From the NCBI GenBank assembly GCA_025765595.1, contig JAIVFH010000161.1:1-61387 (forward strand): DNA of 61,387 nt. The letters are read 5' to 3'. A program made the position numbers and the translations under genes. The notes beneath the pieces are model-generated. The model ran no database searches. It saw only the letters and a program-made list of their open reading frames with translations, and was not told the DNA's origin. Every line of letters begins with the position of its first letter. The stretch's first letter is position 1. Origin of the DNA: Obelidium mucronatum (taxonomy: Eukaryota > Chytridiomycota > Chytridiomycetes > Chytridiales > Chytriomycetaceae). Shown here piece after piece: positions 43,159 to 53,774 of the stretch.

Positions 43159-45421
43159 ATGTCTGAATTCTACTGGTCTGGCTGGGGTTGGACACACACT
43201 GATAGGGAAAAGACTGTTGCAACAACCACATCTACCACCACATCAGCACAATCAACTATCGCTGGTAAATGCAAGCTGCTTGCGGTGATCGTGTTGCGTT
43301 AACCTCTTCAATTAAAGCTCCCAAAATGACACCGGAAGAAAAGTAAACGAACACTCTTGTCTGTCCGCCCAGCATCGAATTTGACACCCTCTGTTTTGCG
43401 CTTAGATTCGATTTGATTACTCGAAATCTGCAAGAATACTTGGGCGGCGATGAAATGAAGAAGATCCTTCAGGAGAGGTTGGTATTTCACTTTTTTTCGT
43501 TTCCTGGGGTATCTAACTTGGACTCTCAAAACAAAGGGACCTCAAAGTTTACTGGGGAACTGCTACAACTGGAAAGCCGCATATTGGATACTTTGTGCCG
43601 GTTCGGTTAAACTGTTTTGCTTAACAAATCAGGGGAACTCTAACATTGCGACTACAATGAATTTTAACAGATGACAAAGCTGGCTGACTTTTTGCAGGCT
43701 GGATGTCATGTATGTTTGCATTGTTGCTGTGTTCATATGACAAACCCGAGACTCACACATCATAAATACTAATAGGTGACTGTTCTTTTCGCGGACTTGC
43801 ATGCCTACCTCGATAACATGAAAGCCCCTTGGGAGCTCCTTCGTCTGCGTACAAAATACTATGAAGCTGCCATCAAGGCAATGCTCACAAGTATTGGTGT
43901 TCCAATTGACAAGTTGAAGTTTGTTGTTGGATCCAGTTATCAATTGAGTGAAAAGTACACTTTGGATGTTTACAAGATGCTTGCTCTCGTAACGGAGCGT
44001 GATGCCAAGAAGGCCGGAGCGGAAGTTGTCAAGCAGGTGGAAAGTCCTTACATGTCTGGTGAGTTTTGTTGCTGTGATGTTTAAAAACTACTTATTCGTT
44101 TCTAAATGTTTTAACGGTGTCTTAAGGTCTGGTTTACCCTTTGTTGCAAGCCCTTGATGAGGAATACTTGGACGTTGATATGCAATTCGGTAACGCGAAA
44201 GAAATCACTCATTGGCATAGTATTGCTATTTTTAACTGTATTTTTATAGGGGGTGTTGACCAGCGCAAGATCTTCACATTCGCTAGAGAATCTCTGCCTC
44301 TTCTTGGCTACAAGAAACGTTCCCACCTCATGAACGTAATGCTCGGTGGCCTCAGCGGCTCCAAAATGTCCTCCTCCGACCCCGACTCCAAAATCGATCT
44401 CCTTGATGACGAAAAATCCATCCGCAAGAAGCTTGCCAAAGCCTTCTGTGAGGAAGGAAACGTGGAAGACAACCCAATCTTGTCGTTTTTGAAAGTCGTT
44501 ATTTTCCCGTTGATGAGTTTGAAGGGAGAAGATACTTTTGTCATCAAGAGACCGGAGAAGTTTGGTGGTGACATTCGGTTTGTTGGGTTCAATGCTGTCT
44601 TTGAGGCGTTTCAGGACAAGAAATTGCATCCGGCTGATTTGAAGAGCGGTGCTGCTGATGCTCTTTGTGCGCTGTTGGCGCCAATTCGAAAGACTTTTGA
44701 GGATCCTGAATTGGTTGAGTTGACAAAGAAAGCGTACCCACCAGCTGAGAAGGATAAGAAGGCTGCCGGTGGACCCAATGCCAAGAAGGAGAAGAAGGAT
44801 CCCGGTTCTCCAGCCGCTGGCAAAGTCAAAGCCCCAGCTGCTTCCACCGAAGATGATGAAGCATCTATTATCTCTAAGCTGGATATTGTCGTTGGAAAGA
44901 TCATTGAAGTGCAAAATCACCCAGATGCAGACTCACTCTACGTGGAAAAGATTGATTGCGGGGAAGCCGAGCCACGGACTGTTGTTTCCGGGTTGCGAAA
45001 GTACATGACCACAGAAGAGATGCAAGACAAGCACATTCTTGTCTTGAAGAACTTGAAGCCAGCCAAGTATACAGCGCATATTTTTGAAAAACTTTTCATT
45101 GCTGTAATTTCTAATCCTTTTTTCTTCAGCATGCGTGGTGTCAAATCTCAAGCTATGGTTCTTTGTGCCTCAAATGCGGATGGATCCAAAGTTGAGTTCC
45201 TTGTTCCACCAGCCGGATCAGTCGCTGGTGACCGTGTTTACTTTGAAGGCCACGAAGGAAAACCAGACGATCAATTGAACCCAAAGAAGAAGATCTGGGA
45301 AACAGTTCAGCCTGAATTCAAGACCCGTGATGATCTTGTTGCTGTTTGGAAGGATGTTGAATTCAGAACCAGTAAGGGTGTTGTGAAATCGGCATCATTG
45401 GTCTCTGCAAACATCAAGTGA
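43159..45421 (+). CDS. Cytoplasmic tyrosyl-tRNA synthetase with C-terminal EMAP-II domain
   Basis: Nine exons: 43159-43264, 43318-43342, 43406-43477, 43537-43600, 43671-43709, 43776-44058, 44127-44189, 44250-45066, 45130-45421. The product is 586 residues. The class I core has the HIGH-type motif PHIGY (82-86) and KMSSS (256-260), with [20 protein letters not shown] and [12 protein letters not shown] as in animal TyrRS. A Lys/Ala/Pro-rich linker leads to an EMAP-II/tRNA-binding OB domain from about residue 416: [40 protein letters not shown] and [14 protein letters not shown]. Budding-yeast TyrRS lacks this tail. A 34-residue Thr-rich leader precedes MTPEEK and might be a presequence or an artefact; translation could begin at that Met in exon 2. 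Confidence 0.93.
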
Positions 45422-45737
45422 GATTTTATTTTGGATCGAATGTTGTTGTGGGTATTTCGTTGCGCATGATGATAAATAAAACAATTACAAAAAAAGTTTG
45501 TTCTTGGAAGGTTACACAGACAATTGTTTTTGTCATAATTTATATTGAAGGCGGGTCTGTGAAGTTCTTTAAAGCTTCGGAGGCAACCCACTTAGGACTT
45601 CGATTTTCTCGACACTTAAACCTTCTTTGTTTCAAGCTGGGTGCCAGTAAGCAAGTTGACAAATTCAAAATTTTTGGATCAATAAATAGATCGATTTTGA
45701 GAACTTTTGAGAACTTCGAAACTCGACCAGCACAAAC

Positions 45738-46679
45738 ATGATTGATTTTACTGGTGGCATGTCCCCATACTTGGCAGATGGATCGCCAAACTTCGCCCTT
45801 ACTCCTTTTGGAACAAAGCCAAAGATAGAGCTAGCGTACGCCGGAGCTGTCATTTTCTCTATAATTCTCTTTCTCCATGTCGGATTGGCTATACGATTCA
45901 AGACCAGATACATGCTTGCAGCCATTGTGGGATGTACATTGGAGGCAGCCGGATATATTGCCCGTGTCATTGCCATCAACGATCCATTTGCAACTGGCAA
46001 ATATTCGATCCAACAAGCCTTCATCATCCTGGGCCCAACACTCATTGCAGCCACCCAATACGTTATGCTGGAGAAAATCATCCACTTTTCGTACCCTGCC
46101 GCTTCTCCCATCAAACACCATTTAATTACTCGAATCTTTGTTATTTCCGACATCATCACCTTTATTGTTCAATGCGGGGGCTCTATCTTTCTCCTCCTCC
46201 CAAACCCAACGATGGACCAAGTCGACCTCGGAACCAACATCCTCCTCGCCGGTATCGTTATGCAAATGGTTTCTTTTGTGGCGTACATTTCTCTGGCCAT
46301 CGTCTTTTACAATCGTGCACTGGCTATCGAAAGTGGGAGCGCTCCTGAAATCACTGCAAGCAATATCGAAGTTGATAAAACTGCCGAACTTGTTTCCAAC
46401 TGGAAACGCATATTTTTCACGCTCATGTTTTCTGGTGCCGCTGTTTGTTTGCGTTCGGGATTCAGAATTGTTGAATTCGCAAATGGATTCACGGGTCCGA
46501 TTGCAACAAATGAGAATTACATGTACGTGTTTGATTTTCTATTGATGGCTGTTGCGATGGTCGCATTTGTGGTTGTTCATCCTGGGTCGGTTTTGAGACA
46601 TGCCGCTGATGTTGGAAAGATTGAGCCAGTTGTAGAAGGTGGTGAATCCAGTCCAGACGGAAGTAGTCCTGTCGTTTGA
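45738..46679 (+). CDS. RTA1-like seven-transmembrane protein
   Basis: A single exon of 313 residues with seven hydrophobic segments. Family marks: LEAAGYIARVIA in TM2-TM3, QQAFIILGPTLIAATQYVML, FVISDIITFIVQCGGS, the RSGFRIVEFANGFTGPI block and NYMYVFDFLLMAV near the end, with ENYMYVFD matching the E-x-x-x-Y-x-F-D motif. RTA1/RSB1 proteins are fungal; Rsb1 is linked to export of long-chain sphingoid bases and Rta1 to aminocholesterol resistance. The substrate here is unknown. Its restriction to fungi supports the assignment of the genome. Confidence 0.93.
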   Translation: MIDFTGGMSPYLADGSPNFALTPFGTKPKIELAYAGAVIFSIILFLHVGLAIRFKTRYMLAAIVGCTLEAAGYIARVIAINDPFATGKYSIQQAFIILGPTLIAATQYVMLEKIIHFSYPAASPIKHHLITRIFVISDIITFIVQCGGSIFLLLPNPTMDQVDLGTNILLAGIVMQMVSFVAYISLAIVFYNRALAIESGSAPEITASNIEVDKTAELVSNWKRIFFTLMFSGAAVCLRSGFRIVEFANGFTGPIATNENYMYVFDFLLMAVAMVAFVVVHPGSVLRHAADVGKIEPVVEGGESSPDGSSPVV

Positions 46680-46732
46680 TTACATTTAAATAAAGATGAA
46701 AAGTACGCGTAGAATCGATGTTCATTCTTTTG

Positions 46733-46876
46733 CAGATTCACGCGTGGTTCAGATGCGAGAAATTGGACCACTGGCAATTGTCCATTCCTTGCAGCCCTCA
46801 CAACAGCTAGATTGTCATGCCCATCAACGTCGGAATCTGAAAGCAGCAATCGCACTACATCAAAATTCCATCAAGA
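46733..46876 (-). pseudogene. Ankyrin-repeat relic
   Basis: On the minus strand this reads DVVRLLLSDSDVDGHDNLAV then VRAARNGQLPVVQFLASEPR, one and a half ankyrin repeats of the LLLSD.RVD type common in large arrays of early fungi. It is cut off on both sides by stops or non-ankyrin sequence, so it is a fragment. Confidence 0.65.
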
Positions 46877-48122
46877 AAAGCTGAATCAGCGCGTGGATTT
46901 TGAAGGAATAGGTGTACAATCGATGTATGGCCCAATTGACACGTCTAATTCAGAACGGCAGGATTTGCTTGCAGACCACCTTGACAACTTCCAATTGATT
47001 GCATCTGACTGCCCAAGTAAGTAATCGTTTGTTGCACACTACAGAGTATGAGCGAGATTGCGAGAGCAGCGCTTTGATTCTTCAAAGAGAGATCTAACAG
47101 GATCCAAATTCCATCTGAGGGGACGTATGTGATCCCTAAGAGGTAAAGGACTGTCTCTGTCGGGGTTTGAGAGAATCCACTTCGGTGCTCTCAAAAGCTC
47201 TCTGAGTATTACAGTCTGGTATTAATAATTAAACGGCAAAGATGCGTAGCTGTACCTTTCGCGGATCAGAGCAAGGCAAAATAGTCCGGAATCATTGTTG
47301 TAGAGTTCAATGACTCTCAAAGAGTCCCAAATGTAGCTGGTGTAGGGGTGGTCATGGGACAAAGCTGGCGATGGAAGGACTTGACGCAAGTGCCACTACG
47401 CTTGTGATGAATGGCAAAAGTAGACGAAGAAGGTGTGGGTGTATCGCATGTCAATTCTATGTCACGAGCACTGAATGCAGCCTCGAGTTCCAAACCAGCA
47501 TGCGTCAAAGATAGTATTCAATGTGATCTTGAACTGAATCAACGCGCTTGTGAAACTACAACTGCATTACCATCTCAAGTCCAAAGTTTCCAGTCCCCTC
47601 CATTCTTGTCTCTGTCAGAAGGTAATAAATAGTTTGGATATAATTTGACATACATGTCATCCGTTCTCGGCACACGAAGGCGGTTCTACTTCACGGCTGC
47701 TCAGACACGTGGGACAAAGTTGATTGAGTTCTGAAGCTGTGAGATTATTTTTACGGCGGGTTGGAGGAGGAATTATCGAGTTGGCTGATGATGGCGTTCG
47801 AAGCATTTTAAAATGAAGATGAATACAAATAAATACATTGCATTTTATTATTGAATAATGTAAAGAAGAAAAGACATAATAAATAGTAAATTGAATCGAA
47901 GAGGTTCAGTGTCAGCCAGGGAAAGCCCTGTTACCAGCGGGAGCCACGAGGAGGCCCTGAACCATATCCCGCCACATACCTTTTGAACGCGTCCATCCGT
48001 AAATAAAAAAAAAAAAAAAAAGAAAAGAAAAAAAAGGAGATTCAGAAAGGACAACACTTACAGAGCCCAACTTAAAACCAAAAGCACTCATGAATGTAAA
48101 AAAATAACCAAAAGTCCCTTTT

Positions 48123-48157
<35 letters not shown>

Positions 48158-48785
48158 GTCGCGTCTTTTCGCTTGTTTTTTAACCCCCTTTCTTTTTGTC
48201 TGTTTTATGGGCCCGTCTTTTCGGTTGTTTTTAAGGGTTTTTTAGGAGGGGACTTGGTGAGAATAGGAGGGGTTCGTGAGGGTTGAAGTGTTGTCCTAGT
48301 TTAATTCCCGAGTTCTTGAAGAGAGAAGAAGTTGTTGGTTTTTAAGAGAGAAGAAGTTTTTGTGAGAAGAAAAAAGGGGGGATAGGCTCCCCATTTATAC
48401 CTTTTTCGATTTTTGACAATTCCGCAATGTTTGGCGGGTCTTGAAATCTGACATGTACCTGAAAACGAGGTAACCGAACATCAGAACGCGTCGGGGATAA
48501 TTGCAAACCAATGAAATGCGTTACGGCGGTTCGAATGCGCTTTTCAAAAGCTGGAAACGCTTTGGTTTGGGTTTGAGTTGTTGTGTTGGAGAAGTATGAC
48601 ATTTTGGACCAAAGTGTTAAATTCGAGGGCATCCGAATCTCGCGTCCTTAGCAGCCGCGCCGATCGTCGACGTGATTAATGAAGCTAATCCATAGTATGG
48701 ATTATGTCTTAGCGCACAGACTGGCTTCCTGACAGACTCGGTCCATAGGCAACAGCCAAACAACTAGACTTCACCGCGACGCCAC
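46877..48785. other. Gene-poor region with small unresolved ORFs
   Basis: No family is recognised here. On the plus strand, 46877-47024 and 47411-47632 could be exons of one small protein (DNFQLIASDCPS before a GTAAGT; SFQSPPFLSLSEGNK at the end). On the minus strand, 47660-47806 encodes 49 residues with CPTC and SCAENG. Two short minus-strand pieces, 48055-48092 (MSAFGFKLGS before GTAAGT) and 47935-48000 (DAFKRYVAGYGSGPPRGSRW), look like exons of a small mitochondrial-type protein, but no acceptor gives the phase. 48342-48632 encodes 96 residues on the minus strand (MSYFSNTTTQTQTKAF inside). A T run fills 48125-48156. Confidence 0.3.
48125..48156. repeat. 32-base T run
   Basis: A pure T homopolymer in the gene-poor region, similar to the long homopolymers inside introns elsewhere in the window. 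Confidence 0.9.
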
Positions 48786-49040
48786 CAGATACAGAGCTTT
48801 GCGGACACCTATATTAACCACAATATAGACTATAATTCATGAGCCGCGATAGAATGTCAGCCCATAGGTTGATCATATTGCACATAGCTTGCAGTTTTTT
48901 TGTGATGCACGACGCGTCGACGACTAGAGCCCTGGTGCATATTCTAATAAAACAAGCGGTATAATAAGTATTGTGCAATGCTTTGGCGAGATCATCGGTA
49001 TTTAGTATGTGCAGCCATTGTTTATTCGATGTTGGTGACT
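48786..49040. repeat. Dispersed repeat, copy B
   Basis: This copy is colinear with copy A at 25692-25949 and in the same orientation, with clear matching blocks at both ends and in the middle. The rest of 49041-49649 holds no gene I can support. Confidence 0.7.
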
Positions 49041-49649
49041 TTTAGAGAACGAAGCTAATCGCGCCCAGATCAAACGAATTGCGTATTAAATTGAATGAGT
49101 TTATGTTGCTCGTCGGACTGGTGATAGCTCATCCGGTGAGGCCTCGTAGACTCTGAAAAATGTTTCCGAAAGAGGCTGATCACCGCTACTTGTATAAATT
49201 TGTTAAGGCTTCGCGCCAGTCAATGTTGTTTCCAGTACCAAGTATCCAGAAGTCCGGCCAAATTGACTGAAGTCTTGATGAAGCTGAATGGAACGCGTCA
49301 TATGTAAACTAAAAAAAAATAAACATAAACCTTGTTACCTGCGCCACTCCACCTGCGACAACCACAACCGAATGGCTAGAGTATTCTGAAGAATAACGGA
49401 TCCAAGAAAGACAAAATAGGAGTGGTCCATCTGATCATTCTGTTTTCTGCTAAGTTCCACCTCAGGAGTTCGTTCAATCTCAGGTGTACAGGATGAATAA
49501 GCTCTTTAAACTTTATCTCCTCCTTTGTGTATCCAAAATTCACAAAACAAAAGGTGAAAACCTGTACGATTTTCATTAATATTCTACAATTATCCGACTT
49601 CGATACTTTTATTGCCATTATATACTACAATGTATACTGCTTGTTACCA

Positions 49650-49721
49650 GCAGTAGTTGTATAGTGGTTATTATGCCTGCCTTCCAAGCATGCGACCCGG
49701 GTTCGAATCCCGGCTACTGCA
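49650..49721 (+). tRNA. tRNA-Gly (anticodon TCC), intact
   Basis: A 72-nt cloverleaf. The acceptor pair is GCAGTAG/CTACTGC with discriminator A, the D arm contains TAGTGGTTA (box A), the anticodon loop is CTTCCAA giving TCC, and the T arm is CCCGGGTTCGAATCCCGG with the box B core GGTTCGAATCC. The anticodon stem has one mismatch. There is no intron and CCA is not encoded. A T run follows within 15 nt. It is the reference copy that shows how the second tRNA-Gly gene is split at 28811/37400. Confidence 0.95.
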
Positions 49722-49750
49722 CTTTTCGATTTTTTTCTTCGATGCATGTG

Positions 49751-50272
49751 AGATGATGGTTTTGAAGGAATGTGTTTTATCACTCACTTCTCGAGGAGTG
49801 AGTCGTCTCTGCAAAATTTATTTTGATGAGGAGGAGGAGGAGGAGGAAGCAAAAAATAAAGGTTTCACTGCATCCACACGGTCAGTCTCTTCCAAGGCAT
49901 CAACGGCGGCCGTTTCTGCCGTTTCAACACGGCGAAACAATGGTTTGGTGCCGGCTCCACCCATGGCGACTGTGGGTGATGTCCGTTCTTCTGTCCCAGC
50001 AATGCTGGTGCCGTAAGTCCACACTCAAATCGAATCTACAAGTACATCTATCCAAGCCAGAACTGCGTTATTGCAGATGCGAGATTAAGTTAAACGGCTC
50101 CTTGAGCCGACGATTCTGCAGGTGCCCGGAAGCAGCGGCCGAATCATCCTCACCTTTCCAATAACAGCTGTGGATGATGTAGACCAACTCAGGACGATGA
50201 CATCAGTAGAATTCTTGGAACACTTGGCGAAAAACAGCGAACCGCACAATCAGCTGCCGCTTGCGAATGATT
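49751..50272 (+). CDS. Possible gene of unresolved structure
   Basis: An ORF from a Met at about 49754 reads MVLKECVLSLTSRGVSRLCK, then an acidic run (DEEEEEEEAK) and an Ala/Ser-rich stretch, up to a GTAAGT donor near 50016. A second good frame ends at 50272: RLLEPTILQVPGSSGRIILT, then FPITAVDDVDQLRTMTSVEF. A third piece between them reads YKYIYPSQNCVIADARLS. I find no splicing that keeps all three in phase, so either an exon boundary is wrong or the copy carries a small deletion. No family is recognised. Confidence 0.3.
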
Positions 50273-50723
50273 GAGCTTGAGGACCTGAATTAGTCACCTG
50301 AGGTGAATACTGGACTCTCGCAGTGTAAAACAACAAAGACAGGTTTCTCTTACAGTAGCAGAAGTACTTTCCAGTTATGGAGGACCTTAGCTCGATCCAG
50401 CACTCTCGCATTGCGAAGCAGGCAATGCAATCAAACTCTAGACGAAGAACGTGAATAAAGAAATTTGCTTGCAACGTATTCCATCAGAAATACTTTCCAT
50501 TACTCGGGTTGTATCTGAGACGATATCTTATGGACAGTTACAAGAACGCGACACAGTTGTCGTGCTAATGTTGTGCCCAAAAACCTTTACGTGACCAAAC
50601 TGTCATTACCCACAACAAATAAAAAGAACAAGATTGAATTGAAATCATGTCATAAATCTCATTTTTTTATTTATTTTCTGCATAAAGAGTGAGTGATCCA
50701 TAGGGAAACTCTGCATTTTGGAA
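50273..50723. other. Intergenic, nothing recognised
   Basis: Contains only short ORFs and no recognisable repeat or RNA gene. It should hold the promoter of the PRMT5 gene that starts at 50724. Confidence 0.5.
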
Positions 50724-52723
50724 ATGGGCTCCAAAACCCTTCAGATCGGTCTTGAGCTGACGGACCTTGACACAACAGCGTCCTCCACACAAGACATTGG
50801 ACGGGCGAATGCTTACAGCTTTGGGAGTGTTCAAGTCCTGACTCAAAGTGCCCACTCGACTCGGGTTTCTTCTCAAGATTCAACTCCTTTTAAACCAAGA
50901 GAACTCTTGATTCCCAGCGCGGAAACAGCCCACTATTCGGTCGCCAATATTGAATACACGTCAGAGGCTCTCGTGATTCAGCAGGCAAAGTGGGCTTCCC
51001 ACTTGGGTCTGAGTGCGTTTGTTCTTTCTCCTTCAGATTCAACAAATATCCACCTGATGGCCCGTACTGTATCTTGTCTGATTCAATCGCTTGGTTATAC
51101 GCAACTTTTTATAAGAGTGGCCGCGTCTGATAAGGGCTGGCAACAGTGGAACACCATCCGCAGTCTTGCAAACCATTCCTCCAAGCTACTGCTTGCTATT
51201 GAATTCACGTCTGTAGCCAGTGAGGAAGAAACAACCGTGAATCGCTGGATGGCGGAGCCTGTTCGGCTGGTTGTTCTTCCGTCATCTGTCTTCCTAACAA
51301 ACAAGAAAAACTACCCGGTCCTGAGCAAGAGGCATCAGGCTTGGTTACACAGGCTCATGGATGTAAAGAATCATTTTTATATACATGTAGATGTGGTTAG
51401 TAACGTCCTTTCTTGTTTCAGCTCAGCGTGCAGTTTCTAGTCACCTCGCCAACTGTTCCTGTAATCTCCCAAGAAAACGGTGGAATCAGTGCTTACCGCG
51501 TTTACATTGAGCACTTGTCCAAGACACGTCCACCTCTTTCCTCAGTTGACGAGTTTGCCCAAGGATACGATGACTACCTCCAAGCCCCTCTCCAACCCCT
51601 CATGGACAATCTTGAGAGCGCAACCTACGAAGTATTTGAAAAATGTCCAACAAAGTATCAACAATACGAGCTCGCCATTTCAGAAGCCCTGAAGGACAGA
51701 ATTTCAGCTAATGGGAAACGCGACTTTGTTGTATGCGTGTTTGGTGCTGGGAGAGGGCCCTTAGTAGACTGTGCATTAAGAGCTGCTGATACCGCTGCCT
51801 GTTCTGTTCACGTGATTGCTTTGGAAAAGAACCCCAACGCGATTGTGATTTTGGAAACCAAAAAAGAGGAGAGGTGGGGAGATTTGGTGGACATTGTTCA
51901 TGCTGATATGCGGCACTGGGTCCCCAATGTACAAGCAGATATTCTTGTTTCGGAGCTGCTGGGCTCTTTTGGAGGTGAGGCTCCTTGACAGTCATGTTGT
52001 AAAATCTCACAGCTCGGAACAGACAATGAACTCTCTCCTGAGTGCCTTGATGGAGCCCAAAAAGTACTCAAACCTGATGGAATCAGTATTCCTGAAAACT
52101 ACACCGCCTTCATTTGTCCAATATCTTCCTCAAAGCTTCATAACGATGTTCTTTCGTACAAAGACCTCGAACACCTCGAGACCCCGTATGTTGTTAAACT
52201 CAAGGCCATTAATTCAATTGGCGGAGGCGAGCCAGTTCCAATTTGGAAGTTTACTCACCCCGTGAGAGAATTGGAAGTTCCACCGTTAGGATCCAAGAAC
52301 TTTAACCTTCACAATACGCGATTCTCGAGTACTAGATTTGATGTGAAGGAAGATGTGTTGATGGTGAGTTTTCCCCCTCATTTTTCTGTGTTTTCAGAGA
52401 TTTGTTTTAACAATGTTTATGGCAAGCATGGAATCGCTGGATACTTTGAAAGCATTCTTTATCGTTCAACTCTTTTGAGCATCAACCCATCTACTCATTC
52501 ACCAGATATGAGCTCTTGGTTCCCAATCTTTTTCCCAATTCAGACCCCAATTCATTTACGCCGAGGAATGAGCGTCGATATCTTGTTTTGGAGATGCACA
52601 GATGAAAGAAAGGTGTGGTACGAGTGGTGTGTGATTCCTGTGGATGCGAATGGACATGAGGTTGTGGGTGGTGCCAGTTTAATTCATAATGTCGGAGGAA
52701 GAAGCTCGTGGATTGGTTTGTGA
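50724..52723 (+). CDS. PRMT5 / Skb1-type protein arginine methyltransferase (type II)
   Basis: Four exons (50724-51395, 51422-51974, 52023-52363, 52427-52723) give 620 residues. The first intron is only 26 nt, which is short and may be misjudged. The N-terminal TIM-barrel-like half includes VIQQAKWASHLGLSAFVLSP. The SAM-binding motif is VFGAGRGPLVDCA (about 330). The double-E loop SELLGSFG|DNELSPECLDG is split by an intron, with catalytic Glu at about 402 and 411. The beta-barrel end has GIAGYFESILYRSTLLSINP, and the protein closes HNVGGRSSWIGL. PRMT5 makes symmetric dimethylarginine on histones and Sm proteins; fungal Skb1/Hsl7 also act in cell-cycle control. Confidence 0.93.
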
Positions 52724-52897
52724 TAGGTTGGCACCAATAAGATGATGAAAAACAGAGTAAACACAAGAATCATATTCCAAGGGTTGGCTTTCAAATTTGA
52801 ATTCAACATGCATGAATCACGAAATCGTGTGTCCCAACTGGTTCAACAAAAGAATATTTATTAATATCAGCCTATTCAAAAAGCAAAACCAGCCCTG

Positions 52898-53659
52898 TCA
52901 TAGTCTGGTCAGACGCAAATATGGCTTCACACTCTTGAACTCGGGGAACAGCTGATGGGACAAAAAACACCACGTTAAATCAACCACTGAGTTAATGAAA
53001 GCAAAACAATACATACTTTTGCGGCTTCCTCATTGTTGAGCGAGTTGTGCACAATAACTTCATCGCCGGGTGTCCAGTTTGCGGGAGTAGCCACTTTTCT
53101 CTCATCACACAGTTTCAGACTGTCAATAACTCTCAAAATCTCGTTGAAGTTTCTCCCAGTGCTGGCTGGATACGAAATGATTGTTCGAATTACGTTCTTT
53201 GGATCCAACACAAAAACACTTCGAACAGTCAGTGGCATTCCTGCCTTGTCCACATTAGTTGAATCCTGATAATCAAGCATGTCGTATAGAGTAGCAATTG
53301 ATCTGGATGGATCGGCAATGATGGGAAACTCAACCGAGCAGTTCTGTTTTATCAATGAAAGCACAGTGTTAGTGCGTTTAGCCGCATCTCTCGCATCTCA
53401 CCTGAGTCTCGTTTATGTCTTTAATCCACGAATGATGGTCTTCGAGCGATGAACAGCTGAGTCCAAGCACTTTAACTCCTCTCATTGTCCATTCTGAGCT
53501 CAACCGAGCTACCGCTCCTAGCTCAGTAGTGCACACTGGAGTAAAGTCTTCGGGATGCGAAAACAAAATTGCCCACGAGTCCTTCTTGAACGCGTGAAGC
53601 GTTAGTTCGCCTTTCGTTGTTTGGGCTGTGAAGTCTGGTGCAATATCTCCAAGTCTCAT
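52898..53659 (-). CDS. 1-Cys peroxiredoxin, PRDX6/Prx1 type
   Basis: Three exons (53402-53659, 53017-53343, 52898-52951; introns 58 and 65 nt) give 212 residues. The N-terminus MRLGDIAPDFTAQTTKGELT and the peroxidatic site HPEDFTPVCTTELG (Cys43) are typical. The C-terminal domain (ATPANWTPGDEVIVHNSLNN, then LFPEFKSVKPYLRLTRL) is that of the 1-Cys PRDX6 group. The only other Cys residues are not at a resolving position. The enzyme reduces peroxides in cytosol or mitochondria; no presequence is seen. Confidence 0.93.
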
Positions 53660-53774
53660 TGAATTTATGTTCTATTTACTCAGGTCAATTATCATGTATA
53701 CTAGAGAGAAATTCAATGATCTTAGACGTGTTTTTTGCAGATCTTTCGACAATTTCATACTGAAAGATCGTTCC

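Noticed and set aside
47848..48092. Small two-exon mitochondrial-type protein (MSAFGFKLGS ... YVAGYGSGPPRGSRW)
   Set aside because: No acceptor joins the two pieces in phase, and the family could not be named; kept only as a note in the region entry.
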